Assembly (NCBI GenBank): GCA_945900945.1
Contig: CAMDKL010000047.1
Span: 1-37,367 of the forward strand
Length of the DNA: 37,367 nucleotides
Reading direction: 5' to 3'
DNA from: Pirellula staleyi DSM 6068
GTDB taxonomy: Bacteria > Planctomycetota > Planctomycetia > Pirellulales > Pirellulaceae
Part shown: positions 26,010 to 34,175 of the stretch, piece by piece
Position numbering within the stretch: the first letter of the stretch is position 1
Layout of the letters: the number at the start of each line of letters is the position of its first letter
Notes under the pieces: generated by a model
What the model was told of the DNA's origin: nothing
What the model saw: the letters and a program-made list of their open reading frames with translations, nothing else
The model's database searches: none
Program-made: the position numbers and the translations under genes

Positions 26010-26136
26010 TGGTCAACTCTGTACCTGTCATCGCGACCATAACCGTGGGCTAACACCCTGCGGCTGATCCATCTGTCTAGCTTGCGAACCTTGGCTTCCT
26101 GCTAGACAAGCCAGCAGGGGAGCGAAATACGCCAAA
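26010..26136. repeat. Intergenic gap with partial REP-like repeat and small hairpin
   Basis: ACCGTGGGCTAACACCCTGCGGCTGA at about 26041-26066 is a diverged copy of the ACCGTGGGCTAGCGCCCTGCGG motif at 22360-22382. CCTGCT (26098-26103) can pair with AGCAGG (26113-26118) just after the pilT stop codon. No gene is supported. Confidence 0.6.
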
Positions 26137-27249
26137 TCAATGGCCATCGTCTTCCGGTTTTTCTTCCTCTTCGACAATTCCATGCCGTGCATTCACGATG
26201 CGTTTGGCCAGTTCATCGGGGCGGTGTGCTTTCGCCAAAATGTCCTCAACCGTGACCTTGCCGTCCTTCCAATGATCGAAAAGCGCGTCGTCCATCAACT
26301 TCATGCCGAACTTGGAGCCCGTCTGAATTGCCGAGCCTATTCGGAATGTTTTGTTTTCGCGAATCAAATTTGCAATACCGGATGTGACGATGAGAATCTC
26401 ATAGGCGGCAACCCGCCCGCCCCCAATCTTGGGAATGAGCGTCTGTGCGACCACTCCCAACAAACTTGTTGAAAGCTGCGTCCGAATTTGGTCCTGCAAA
26501 TTTCCAGGAAATGCGTCGATCAAGCGATTCACCGTTCCCATAGCGCTGTTAGTGTGCAACGTACCGAAAACGATGTGCCCTGTTTCTGCCGCAGTGATCG
26601 CCGCAGAAATGGTGTCCAAGTCTCGCATTTCACCCACGAGAATAATGTCTGGGTCTTGTCGCAACGCACGCCGAATCGCTTCGGAGAAACTCGGCACGTC
26701 CACGCCAATCTCGCGCTGGTTGATCGTTGACTTTTTATGTTCGTGATAAAACTCGATCGGATCCTCGATCGTAATGATGTGGTGATCATGAGTCGTGTTG
26801 ACGGAATCGATTAAACTCGCCAAAGTCGTAGTTTTTCCCGAGCCCGTTGGACCGGTAACCAATACCAATCCTCTCGGACGCAAACACAGTTTCATGACCG
26901 AATCAGGAATACCAAGCTGCTCAGGAGTCAGTTTGTCAACTGGAATCTGACGCAGCACCATTGAAATGAAACCGCGCTGCTTGAAAATCGAAACTCGGAA
27001 TCTAGCCAGCGTTCCAAACGCGAACCCAAAGTCAGAACTGCCAGACTCCTGAAGCTCCCTTTGGCATCGTTCCGGCGCGATACTTTTCATCAACTGTACC
27101 GTGTCATCCGGTTCCAGAACTTTGGTCTCAAGCCGACGCATGCGACCATGCAAACGGAAAACCGGAGGTTGCCCAACGACTATATGTATGTCGCTAGCTC
27201 CCTGCTTTACACATGCCTGAAGAAGTTTGTCGATTAAGACTGTAGCCAT
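26137..27249 (-). CDS. pilT: Twitching-motility / retraction ATPase PilT
   Basis: PilT is the hexameric ATPase that depolymerises type IV pili. The 370-residue protein shows the whole family pattern: the N-terminal GASDIHIVVGQPPVFRLHG, Walker A GPTGSGKTT at 133-141, Asp box (IEDPIEFYHEHK), Walker B LRQDPDIILVGEMRD at 197-210, His box (GTLHTNSA) and a retraction motif GIANLIREN near residue 290, corresponding to AIRNLIRE of other PilTs. The acidic tail EEEEKPEDDGH is unusual but not disruptive. It lies between two PilB-type genes on the same strand. Its presence argues that the cluster makes a retractable type IV pilus rather than only a type II secretion pseudopilus. No Shine-Dalgarno sequence is seen at the ATG. 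Confidence 0.95.
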   Translation of the reverse strand: MATVLIDKLLQACVKQGASDIHIVVGQPPVFRLHGRMRRLETKVLEPDDTVQLMKSIAPERCQRELQESGSSDFGFAFGTLARFRVSIFKQRGFISMVLRQIPVDKLTPEQLGIPDSVMKLCLRPRGLVLVTGPTGSGKTTTLASLIDSVNTTHDHHIITIEDPIEFYHEHKKSTINQREIGVDVPSFSEAIRRALRQDPDIILVGEMRDLDTISAAITAAETGHIVFGTLHTNSAMGTVNRLIDAFPGNLQDQIRTQLSTSLLGVVAQTLIPKIGGGRVAAYEILIVTSGIANLIRENKTFRIGSAIQTGSKFGMKLMDDALFDHWKDGKVTVEDILAKAHRPDELAKRIVNARHGIVEEEEKPEDDGH

Positions 27250-27548
27250 GGTTTTGGTAAATTAGACGAGTTCAAAAGGAGGACAGTGGAAATAAAAATA
27301 TTTCTCGTGCCGGAAAGATTATAGTCGACGAGACGGAGTGGATAAAACTTTATAACATTAATTCACACGATCTCAAAAAAGCAGCTCCCTTGTGAATATA
27401 GCGGATTAACGGAAAGTAGCAGACACACGCCGTGTGCCGTTGCGAACGCGTTCAAAACGCCTTCGAGGAATTCGTCAGTTTGCGGGTCGGTGAATTCCGT
27501 GATCCTTGGCTACAGGCGTACGGCACATGGAATGTGCCTGCTGCTTGA
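27250..27548. other. Intergenic gap between pilB paralogue and pilT
   Basis: No gene is supported. The first part (27250-27415) is AT-rich and may hold a promoter for pilT. The second part is occupied by an inverted-repeat element described separately. Confidence 0.5.
27416..27544. mobile_element. MITE-like element with 25-bp terminal inverted repeats
   Basis: The ends, 27416-27440 and 27520-27544, are imperfect inverted repeats of about 25 bases, sharing GCAG, GTGCCGT and the pattern between. Each end is also a palindrome in itself: CACAC GCC GTGTG on the left and GGCACAT GGA ATGTGCC on the right. The 129-bp unit encodes nothing and ends four bases before the stop codon of the second pilB gene. 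Size and structure fit a miniature inverted-repeat element; no target-site duplication could be confirmed by eye. Confidence 0.65.
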
Positions 27549-29291
27549 TTAGCCGAGCACTTCCTTGATGACTTTCTCGATTGCGATAGGCTCCTGCTCG
27601 GTTTTCTTGGCTGTTTTGTAAACTTCGTCCATTGTGGTGATACCGTTGATCACTTTTCGAAGTCCATCGCAGTAAAGTGTTGTCATACCAGCTCTTATGG
27701 CTTCCGCTCGGAGAGTAGCCGACGATTGACCGGAGAACATTAGCTCACGTAGGCGACCGTTTACCACCATTAATTCGTAAATACCGATACGACCGCGATA
27801 AGTCTTCTTTTGGCAGTATGGACAACCCTTGCCCTTGGAAAATTTTGAAAACGGTACGATCTCTGGCGGCAAGCCTGCATCCTCCAAAACGGATTCGCTC
27901 AGGGTGATTGGGTACTTGCAACGGGTGCAAATCTTTCGAACCAAACGCTGTGCCATCACGGCGATAACGCTGCTGGCCACCATATAGCCTGGCACGCCCA
28001 TGTCCGTCATGCGAGTGACGGCGCTGGGCGCATCGTTCGTGTGTAGCGTACTAAATACCAAGTGTCCAGTTAAGCTCGCTTGAATACCCATCTGTGCGGT
28101 TTCGGTATCCCGCATTTCACCTACGAGAATAATATTCGGTGCTTGCCGCAACATTGCACGAATAATGCGGGCAAAGTCGAGTCCGATATTGTGGCGAACT
28201 TCGACCTGGTTGATGCCCGGCAAGTAGTATTCGACGGGATCCTCGGCGGTAATAATCTTGCGGTCCGGACGATTGAGTGCATTCAAGGCAGCGTACAAAG
28301 TGGTTGTTTTGCCTGAGCCCGTTGGTCCCGTCACTAGAAGGATTCCGTTCGGTCTTTTGATCAAGCCGGTAAAAACCTTGAAATCGCGATCCCCCAATCC
28401 GAGCTGCTTCACCCCCACCTTGATGTTGTCTTTGTCCAGAAGTCGCATGACGGTCGACTGTCCGTGATTCGTAGGGATAACGCTGACGCGAAGATCCAGT
28501 TCCTTTTCACCCACGGTAATCGTGATTCGTCCGTCTTGAGCCCGGCGCCGTTCGGCAATATCCATGTTGGCCAAAATCTTGATACGCGAATTGATCGCAC
28601 CGAGTAGTCTTCTGGGGGGGCTGTCTCGTTCAACCAAAGAACCGTCAATTCGATACCGGATCCGAACGCGATCCTCGAAAGGCTCAACGTGAATGTCTGA
28701 CGCCCGAAGCTGCACTGCTTCCTGAATCATATATTGCACGAGCCGGACCACTGGAGCACTATTTTCGTCTGCAAACTCTTCGTTCTTGGTCTTGTCCTCC
28801 TCCGTTTCGGTAAAATCGATCTGTGTATCCGTGAACTCTTGTAGCATCGAGTCAGCCGATTCTCCTTCGACTTGGCCATAATATCTATTAATGGCTTCGC
28901 GAATTTGCTCTTCGGAAGCAAGTGCTGTCTCTACCTTTCGATTCAGAATAAACCTTAGTTTTTCAATAGTTTCGATATCGAAAGGATCTGAAACCAAGAC
29001 TTTAATTGTTTCGTCCGCATCCGAAACGGGAATAATCTTGTTTTCGCGAGCGACCGACTCTGGAACCAACTGGATCACATGATCAGGAATTTTAATGGTG
29101 GTTAAGTCGACATATTCGAACTTGTAAAATTCAGCTAACGATTGAGTAACCTCCTCGCCTGTGGCATATCCGAGCTTGACGAGGCAACGGCCGACTGGCT
29201 TGTCCTCTTTGTTCGAGATTAACTTGGCCTCAGAGAGCTGATCGAGCGAAATCAGTCCGCGCTTCAGCATTAGGTCGGTAAATTCGCGCAT
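27549..29291 (-). CDS. pilB: PilB/GspE-family assembly ATPase (second paralogue)
   Basis: This 580-residue assembly ATPase starts MREFTDLMLKRGLISLDQLSEA, an N-terminal domain of the MshEN kind. The linker at 155-180 is very acidic. The core has Walker A GPTGSGKTT at 322-330, EDPVEYYLPG, the segment LRQAPNIILVGEMRD at 381-395, the His box STLHTNDAPS and zinc Cys pairs CTRC and CPYC. The catalytic Glu of Walker B is kept, but the usual QDPD before it reads QAPN, whereas its paralogue at 24278-25996 and the PilT here both have QDPD. That may change nucleotide handling. It is the first gene of the cluster in transcription order, 299 bases from pilT. Whether it extends the same pilus or another is unclear. 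Confidence 0.94.
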   Translation of the reverse strand: MREFTDLMLKRGLISLDQLSEAKLISNKEDKPVGRCLVKLGYATGEEVTQSLAEFYKFEYVDLTTIKIPDHVIQLVPESVARENKIIPVSDADETIKVLVSDPFDIETIEKLRFILNRKVETALASEEQIREAINRYYGQVEGESADSMLQEFTDTQIDFTETEEDKTKNEEFADENSAPVVRLVQYMIQEAVQLRASDIHVEPFEDRVRIRYRIDGSLVERDSPPRRLLGAINSRIKILANMDIAERRRAQDGRITITVGEKELDLRVSVIPTNHGQSTVMRLLDKDNIKVGVKQLGLGDRDFKVFTGLIKRPNGILLVTGPTGSGKTTTLYAALNALNRPDRKIITAEDPVEYYLPGINQVEVRHNIGLDFARIIRAMLRQAPNIILVGEMRDTETAQMGIQASLTGHLVFSTLHTNDAPSAVTRMTDMGVPGYMVASSVIAVMAQRLVRKICTRCKYPITLSESVLEDAGLPPEIVPFSKFSKGKGCPYCQKKTYRGRIGIYELMVVNGRLRELMFSGQSSATLRAEAIRAGMTTLYCDGLRKVINGITTMDEVYKTAKKTEQEPIAIEKVIKEVLG

Positions 29292-29576
29292 TGGCTGGTC
29301 CAGGATGCTTTCAGCTAAAAGCGGGGTGAGAAGAAAAGAGTCGGAAATGCTGCGACTGGTCTTCTGGAGCCAATCCGACGTTCAATTATATCGCATGGGC
29401 CGAGCTGCAAACAAACACCTTTCCTAACTTTCGAGTCCTTTTACCAACAAAATAGAAAATGGGGATGAGCGCGGACCATGGGCTGACATGATTTGATCGT
29501 GAAATACCAAAAACGCGAAAAAAGAGACTCCGATAAATTTTTCGACCGCAAGGAAGGAAATCAGGATTTAATGTTG
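29292..29576. other. Upstream region of the pilus cluster
   Basis: No gene is supported. This region should contain the promoter for the minus-strand pilus genes; no confident promoter boxes could be picked by eye. Confidence 0.35.
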
Positions 29577-29700
29577 GCTTTGTCCAACTTAAAAATTGGG
29601 GTTGAATTGAGCCGCATGCGCTAGCTGCGATGTGATTATTTGCGACTAAAAGCGCGGCTAGCGCCTGCGGCTCAACCCAAAAATCTAATCTGGACAAAGC
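29577..29700. mobile_element. Palindromic non-coding element 1 (MITE-like)
   Basis: The sequence starts GCTTTGTCC (29577-29585) and ends with its exact complement GGACAAAGC (29692-29700). Inside, GAGCCGCATGCGCTAGC at 29609-29625 pairs with GCTAGCGCCTGCGGCTC at 29657-29673, and the segments between also partly pair (for example GGGGTTGA with TCAACCC). The 124-bp unit is thus nearly one long hairpin with a short central loop. It encodes nothing and directly abuts the next element at 29701. Confidence 0.75.
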
Positions 29701-29935
29701 ACTAGTTCGACTGTCCCAAATCTAGTTCGTTGACGCCACTCAGCTTGCCTGAGTGGTGAAGCGTTTGGCAACCAGAATTTAAAACTGCACCGATCTTGCC
29801 CAACTCCCTCAAACTGCTGCCTTAGGCAGCAGTTTGAGGGAGTTGGGGAGTCCTGGAGGTACCATTTTCTGGTTGCCAAACCTGCTCACCTTCGGCACGA
29901 GGCCGAAGGGGTCGATTTGGGACAGTCGGTCTAGT
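29701..29935. repeat. Nested inverted-repeat element 2 (multi-armed junction)
   Basis: Outer arms 29701-29722 and 29914-29935 pair over 20 of 22 bases (core GACTGTCCCAAATC). Inside are three perfect hairpins in a row: CCACTCAG/CTGAGTGG (29736-29756); a long one with outer arms GTTTGGCAACCAGAA at 29763-29777 and 29867-29881, enclosing a 23-bp perfect stem at 29799-29821 and 29825-29847 with loop TTA; and CCTTCGGC/GCCGAAGG (29889-29909). Drawn as single strand it forms a four-way junction. It may be a mobile element with nested insertions or a structured RNA; nothing is coded. Confidence 0.8.
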
Positions 29936-30754
29936 GTGGCACGCTCAACGCGATTGCGATGGGGGTGTTACTTTTCTGTCAGCGATCTGTAGCGACATCA
30001 ACAGGTAACGTCATTTGGATAAGCGGCGTTGGCACTTGCTCGCTGGTCAGGTAATTCGATTTCGAGTCTTTTGAAAAGCAGACTGCTTCTGGCTGACGCA
30101 TTCTAGGTAATGCAAAAAAAACAGGTTCTCGCTTGAACGATTCCGACCAATCCTCAACTCGTCCGTTGGCCGCAGTTCTTCGCGAAAACAGGAAGCCAGA
30201 GCCACAGCTTTGGCTCCAGCGATTTTCAGCCTTGCGATTGTTCTGCCGTCGCGATGTACTTAGAAAAGTCGAGGAGCATCCCCTGAGTCCTTGTGAGTCC
30301 AGAAGCAATTTTCGTGACGATTTTAAAGTATTAAACCGCTGCTCTCCCTAATTTCGGGATCGGCGAGAAATGTAATCTGTCGAGATGGATTTTTTATCTC
30401 CGCTCCCGATTGAGCAAGCAAACTTGGTAAAGGTCCGAATTGCTTTGCTGTCAACATCAGCGATACCACAAGGAATTCGCTGAGAAATTTCAGATATCTG
30501 CTTTTGATCATGAATTTTTAGTAAAACGCCAATGGATGGGATATTTGCGGTCCCCGTTTGAATCAACTCAAAAAAACAGGGATGGCAATGCGCTGCTAGT
30601 ATCGTCGAATCAATGAGTATAGCCACCCGCAACTTTGCTTCTCAACGCGGTTAATCCAAAAATATGCAACAATAAGTCTCGCGTCTATTTTACACTTGGT
30701 AACGCATTTACAAGTGCACGTTTCTCATCTCCAAAACCCTCCTGGAAAATCCTG
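29936..30754. other. Long intergenic stretch without a supported gene
   Basis: Short open frames exist on both strands but none shows a recognisable domain or a convincing ribosome-binding site. A small hairpin GAGCCA/TGGCTC occurs near 30200-30216. The last part must contain the promoter of the mutarotase gene. A TTG-initiated extension of that gene back to 30635 is open but has no homology. Confidence 0.4.
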
Positions 30755-31201
30755 ATGCTACGCAGCCATTTGATCCATCCTGCCATTTCGCGAATACTAG
30801 CAGAGGCTGGGCACCATGCGACCATCCTCATCGCCGATGGCAACTATCCTGCCTCCAGCAAACGAGGGCCAAGGAGTGAGTTGTTGTCCTTGAATCTGAT
30901 GCCGGGTCTTGTGACGTGCAATCAAGTGCTCGAAGCGATTCTTTCCGCGATTTCGGTAGAGGTGATTCAAACGATGATGACGGAAACAAGCGGACCTTAC
31001 GCGCTGGATGGCGACCCGCCTGTATGGGCTGAATATCGCGAAACGATTCGGAAAGCGGATATCAAGGTACCGTTAGAACCGATCGAAAAATGGGAGTTCT
31101 ATAATCGTGTCTCAACCGAAGACCATGTCTTAACGGTGCAAACAGGTGATACACAGCGATATGCAAATATTTTGATCACGGTCGGCGTTCGAATATTTTA
31201 G
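30755..31201 (+). CDS. RbsD/FucU-family sugar mutarotase
   Basis: Proteins of this family interconvert sugar anomers (D-ribose pyranase RbsD, L-fucose mutarotase FucU) before phosphorylation. From the ATG at 30755 it has 148 residues and the full family pattern: HPAISRILAEAGHHATILIADGNYPA with the catalytic His at position 20, as in RbsD, then NQVLEAILSAISVE, PPVWAEYRE, EKWEFYNRVS and the C-terminal RYANILITVGV. The segments DGNYPA and PPVWAEYRE are nearer to FucU than to RbsD, so L-fucose or a similar sugar is the better guess. No sugar kinase or transporter is adjacent. It converges on the cysteine desulfurase, with 17 bases between the stop codons. A longer TTG start is rejected because the extension lacks homology. 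Confidence 0.9.
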   Translation: MLRSHLIHPAISRILAEAGHHATILIADGNYPASSKRGPRSELLSLNLMPGLVTCNQVLEAILSAISVEVIQTMMTETSGPYALDGDPPVWAEYRETIRKADIKVPLEPIEKWEFYNRVSTEDHVLTVQTGDTQRYANILITVGVRIF

Positions 31202-31218
31202 TTGCAAGTATTAGGTGC

Positions 31219-32400
31219 TTACTTTCTACTGCTCGTCAGTCGCTGTACGATAGCGGTCAACGATTCCACGGCCTGATCAATTTCCTGCTCGAGCGTTTCA
31301 GCAGACAAACTAAATCGAATGCCACCTCGAATGATCGAGGGATCCAGACGCATCGCTTCCAGTACATGCGACGGTTGGCTTGAACCACTTGCGCATGCGG
31401 ATCCCGTGCTACACGCAATTCCAGACATATCCAAGGCTAATTGAAGTGCTTGCCGATCCACTCCCGGAAATGCAATGCTCAACGTGTGAGGCAGGCGATC
31501 GGCCTGAGCCCCCACTGCAATCGCATTCGGAATCGCGGCAACTATTTTTTTTTGGAGACTGTCGCGAAGTCTTTTCATCGTGGCCACGCGATGGTTGAGA
31601 TTCGAATTAGCATTGGCAACAGCCATTTCAAAGCCTCCCGAGAGGACCGGCATTTCCGTTCCAGGTCGAAAGCCTAATTGCTGGAATCCACCAAAGGTTT
31701 GTGGCGCTAGCTGAACTCCGTGCCGCAGCACCAAGGCTCCAATGCCGACCGGACCGTGAAGCTTGTGGGCGGTGATCGTCATCGCATCCACGTCCAAATC
31801 AGTGAAGTTCAATTCGGACTTCCCAAGCACTTGCACTGCGTCGGTGTGGATCAACACGCCTGATTTATGGCACATAGCAGCCGCGCGGGCCACCGGCTGC
31901 AATACGCCTGTTTCATTGTTGGCCAGCATGAGCGACACCAAAGCGATCGGTCCGCTCATCGATTGTGTTGCTAGCCATTCCTCAAGCTGATCCAGGCAGA
32001 CGATCCCATCGCAGGAGCAAGGCAGGAATCGAATCTCGCGCCCCATGGAGCGGAGGTATTCGGCCGCTGCAAGTACGCTTGGGTGCTCGATGCTCGATAC
32101 GACGATGGCACCTGGAATATTTTCCGAAAGGCCAAAGATCGCAAGGTTATTCGATTCGGTACCTCCGCTCGTAAACAATAGCTGATCGCTGGCCATACCT
32201 TGGTTCCGGCCACCGCACTGTTTCAGTATGGCTTCACGAGCTCGTTCAACAACCTGTCTGGCTTGTCGACCAGATGCGTGCTGGCTACTGGGATTGGCCA
32301 GTCGCATCCGCATCAGTTCTTGCATTCGCTCAACGACCATTGGGTCCATCAGGCTCGTTGCATTGTTATCTAGATAGATCAATGCGATTGCCCATTCCAT
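31219..32400 (-). CDS. Cysteine desulfurase, IscS/NifS type
   Basis: This PLP enzyme removes sulfur from cysteine for iron-sulfur clusters or tRNA thiolation. From the ATG at 32400 the protein has 393 residues and starts in the normal place (IALIYLDNNATS). The PLP lysine is K213 (TAHKLHGP), the PLP-stacking His is H106 (SIEHPSVL), and the active-site loop ACSTGSACASGSSQPSHVL has its catalytic Cys at C336. The GSACASG loop is of the group I (IscS/NifS) kind. A longer frame up to 32544 would run through the RluA-type gene and is rejected. The start overlaps the end of that gene by 22 bases, so the two are in one operon with korA and korB. No iscU is in view. Confidence 0.92.
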   Translation of the reverse strand: MEWAIALIYLDNNATSLMDPMVVERMQELMRMRLANPSSQHASGRQARQVVERAREAILKQCGGRNQGMASDQLLFTSGGTESNNLAIFGLSENIPGAIVVSSIEHPSVLAAAEYLRSMGREIRFLPCSCDGIVCLDQLEEWLATQSMSGPIALVSLMLANNETGVLQPVARAAAMCHKSGVLIHTDAVQVLGKSELNFTDLDVDAMTITAHKLHGPVGIGALVLRHGVQLAPQTFGGFQQLGFRPGTEMPVLSGGFEMAVANANSNLNHRVATMKRLRDSLQKKIVAAIPNAIAVGAQADRLPHTLSIAFPGVDRQALQLALDMSGIACSTGSACASGSSQPSHVLEAMRLDPSIIRGGIRFSLSAETLEQEIDQAVESLTAIVQRLTSSRK

Positions 32401-33044
32401 TGCCAATACTCGGGAAGCTTGGCTTCGAAGCGCAATTCTGATTGCAAAGTGGGATGGACCAGTTCCAAGCTTCGGCAATGCAACGCGATACCCTCGGCAA
32501 ACGATTCGTCGGAACCGTATTTCTTGTCGCCAAGGATCGCGCACCCGATCGCCTCCATTTGGGCACGTATTTGATGCTTACGACCGGAAATGAGATTTAT
32601 TTCAAGTTCGAAGCCGAGCCTGTTTTGCCCAATACATCGATATTCGAGAATGGACAGTTTGCTCTCCGCTGTAGCCGCGGCGCTAACGCGTGTTTTGGAG
32701 TCTTCTTCTCTGCGCAATAGATGGTGTTCAAGCCGAGCGACAGGCTCCTTGGGACGATGACCAACGATTGCCCAGTAGGTCTTGCGGGTGGTATGGTCGC
32801 GGAATTGCTCACTCAAGCGGCTTGCGGCTTTGCTCGTCCGTGCAAAAGGCAAAACGCCGGTGACAGGTGCGTCCAATCGGCTCACAACGCCAATAAAAAC
32901 CTTGCCTGGCTTATCGTACTTGGCTTTGAGGTAGGCCGCCGACCAATCGAACAAGCTATTTTGGCCTGGCAGGGCACCTTGGACAACCCAGTTGGCTGGT
33001 TTGTTTAAAACCAAAAGATGGTTGTCCTCAAAGAGAATCTGCAT
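32379..33044 (-). CDS. RluA-family RNA pseudouridine synthase
   Basis: The enzyme isomerises uridine to pseudouridine in rRNA or tRNA. It has the RluA catalytic motif as VSRLDAPVTGVLPFARTSKAA, with catalytic Asp58, where most family members have HRLD; here Ser replaces the His. ILFEDNHLLVLNKPANWVVQ and LISGRKHQIRAQMEAIGCAILGDKKYG are the flanking family motifs. There is no S4 RNA-binding domain, and 221 residues fits the short RluA group. The ATG at 33044 places the family motif at the usual distance from the N-terminus; an ATG at 33080, with GGAG nearby, is possible and would overlap the korB end by 19 bases. The target site cannot be told from sequence. Confidence 0.9.
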   Translation of the reverse strand: MQILFEDNHLLVLNKPANWVVQGALPGQNSLFDWSAAYLKAKYDKPGKVFIGVVSRLDAPVTGVLPFARTSKAASRLSEQFRDHTTRKTYWAIVGHRPKEPVARLEHHLLRREEDSKTRVSAAATAESKLSILEYRCIGQNRLGFELEINLISGRKHQIRAQMEAIGCAILGDKKYGSDESFAEGIALHCRSLELVHPTLQSELRFEAKLPEYWQWNGQSH

Positions 33045-33061
33045 GGATTTATCCGGGGGCT

Positions 33062-34081
33062 TTAAGCACCTACCTTCCATGTCTCTCCACCGCTAAACAG
33101 CTTCTGCAAGTTACCCCTGCCTTTTTGCTCGATCGCTTTATCGATTTGGCCTCGAACAGCGTCCTCCAAGGTTTGATCAGAAACCGCTCGGAATACTCCG
33201 ATCGGTTCTGGAAAATCGGGGCGACGGAGACGCGAGAGCATATACACCAATGCCGGGTTGGCTTGCTCGTCATGGAACAGCAGGTCGTCCTCTTTGACCT
33301 TGCCCTGGCTCAAGTCAACGATTTCCAAGTTCAGTCCGTTGAGCCGAATGCCTTTGTCTTTGTCCTTGCCGTAGATCATTGGCTTGCCGTGTTGGAGCTC
33401 GATAGTGGTATCGTCCCGTGTTGCTTTGTCTTGCGCATAGGCAAATGCTCCGTCGTTGAACACGTTGCAGTTTTGATAAACCTCGACAAAAGAAGTCCCT
33501 TTGTGACCAGCAGCGCGCTTGAGTGTGTAGGCCAAGTGCTTGATATTGCTATCGACAGACCGAGCGATAAAGGTCGCTTCGGCCCCGATGGCAACGCTAA
33601 TCGGATTGAGCGGGTGGTCGACGACTCCCAACGGCGTGCTTTTGGTGATTTGCCCCTCGACGCTCGTCGGCGAATACTGACCTTTGGTCAAACCGTAGAT
33701 GCGATTGTTGAACAAAATGATGTTCAGATCCACGTTGCGTCGAAGCAAGTGGATGAAATGATTGCCACCGATGCTAAGAGCGTCGCCGTCGCCGGTAATA
33801 ACCCAAACGCTCAGGTCGGGTCGCGTCAGCTTGAGACCCGTTGCAAAGGTCGGTGCACGTCCGTGAATGGAGTGAATACCGTATGTGTTGATGTAATACG
33901 GAAATCGGCTGCTGCAACCGATGCCTGAGATGAACACGGTCTTCTCGGGTGGCACTCCGATTTCAGGCAGAACCTTTTTCATTTGAGCAAGAATCGAATA
34001 GTCGCCGCAGCCAGGGCACCATCGGATGTCTTGATCGCTGGTAAAGTCTTCGGCTTTAAGTACAGGAAGTGCAGTGCTCAT
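33062..34081 (-). CDS. korB: 2-oxoacid:ferredoxin oxidoreductase, beta subunit (KorB-like)
   Basis: This is the TPP- and iron-sulfur-binding subunit of a 2-oxoacid:acceptor oxidoreductase, which oxidatively decarboxylates a 2-oxoacid such as 2-oxoglutarate to its CoA ester and reduces ferredoxin. The 339-residue protein has cluster ligands C22 and C25 (WCPGCGDY), C56 (GIGCSSRF) and C205 (YQNCNVFND), at the spacing known for archaeal and bacterial enzymes. The TPP motif runs from GDGD at 97-100 to NN at 125-126. The pattern SIHGRAPTFATGLKL is typical of the 2-oxoglutarate branch, although 2-oxoacid specificity should be treated as inferred. It lies 94 bases downstream of the alpha subunit gene. 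Confidence 0.93.
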   Translation of the reverse strand: MSTALPVLKAEDFTSDQDIRWCPGCGDYSILAQMKKVLPEIGVPPEKTVFISGIGCSSRFPYYINTYGIHSIHGRAPTFATGLKLTRPDLSVWVITGDGDALSIGGNHFIHLLRRNVDLNIILFNNRIYGLTKGQYSPTSVEGQITKSTPLGVVDHPLNPISVAIGAEATFIARSVDSNIKHLAYTLKRAAGHKGTSFVEVYQNCNVFNDGAFAYAQDKATRDDTTIELQHGKPMIYGKDKDKGIRLNGLNLEIVDLSQGKVKEDDLLFHDEQANPALVYMLSRLRRPDFPEPIGVFRAVSDQTLEDAVRGQIDKAIEQKGRGNLQKLFSGGETWKVGA

Positions 34082-34175
34082 TTGTGCTTTGTATGGGGTT
34101 AGGTTAGGTTTGAATTGGTATTTGCCGGGTGATAATTTTGTGCTTCACTGGCTTGTTAGCCTCGCTATCTCCCAT

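Noticed and set aside
29979-30308. 109-codon open frame on the minus strand in the long intergenic region
   Set aside because: No domain; the segment around CGSGFLFSR comes from a GAGCCA/TGGCTC hairpin that looks like repeat sequence.
33125-33928. 267-codon open frame on the plus strand opposite korB
   Set aside because: Long but antisense to korB, which has all catalytic motifs; low-complexity Val/Asp-rich sequence typical of a reverse-strand shadow.
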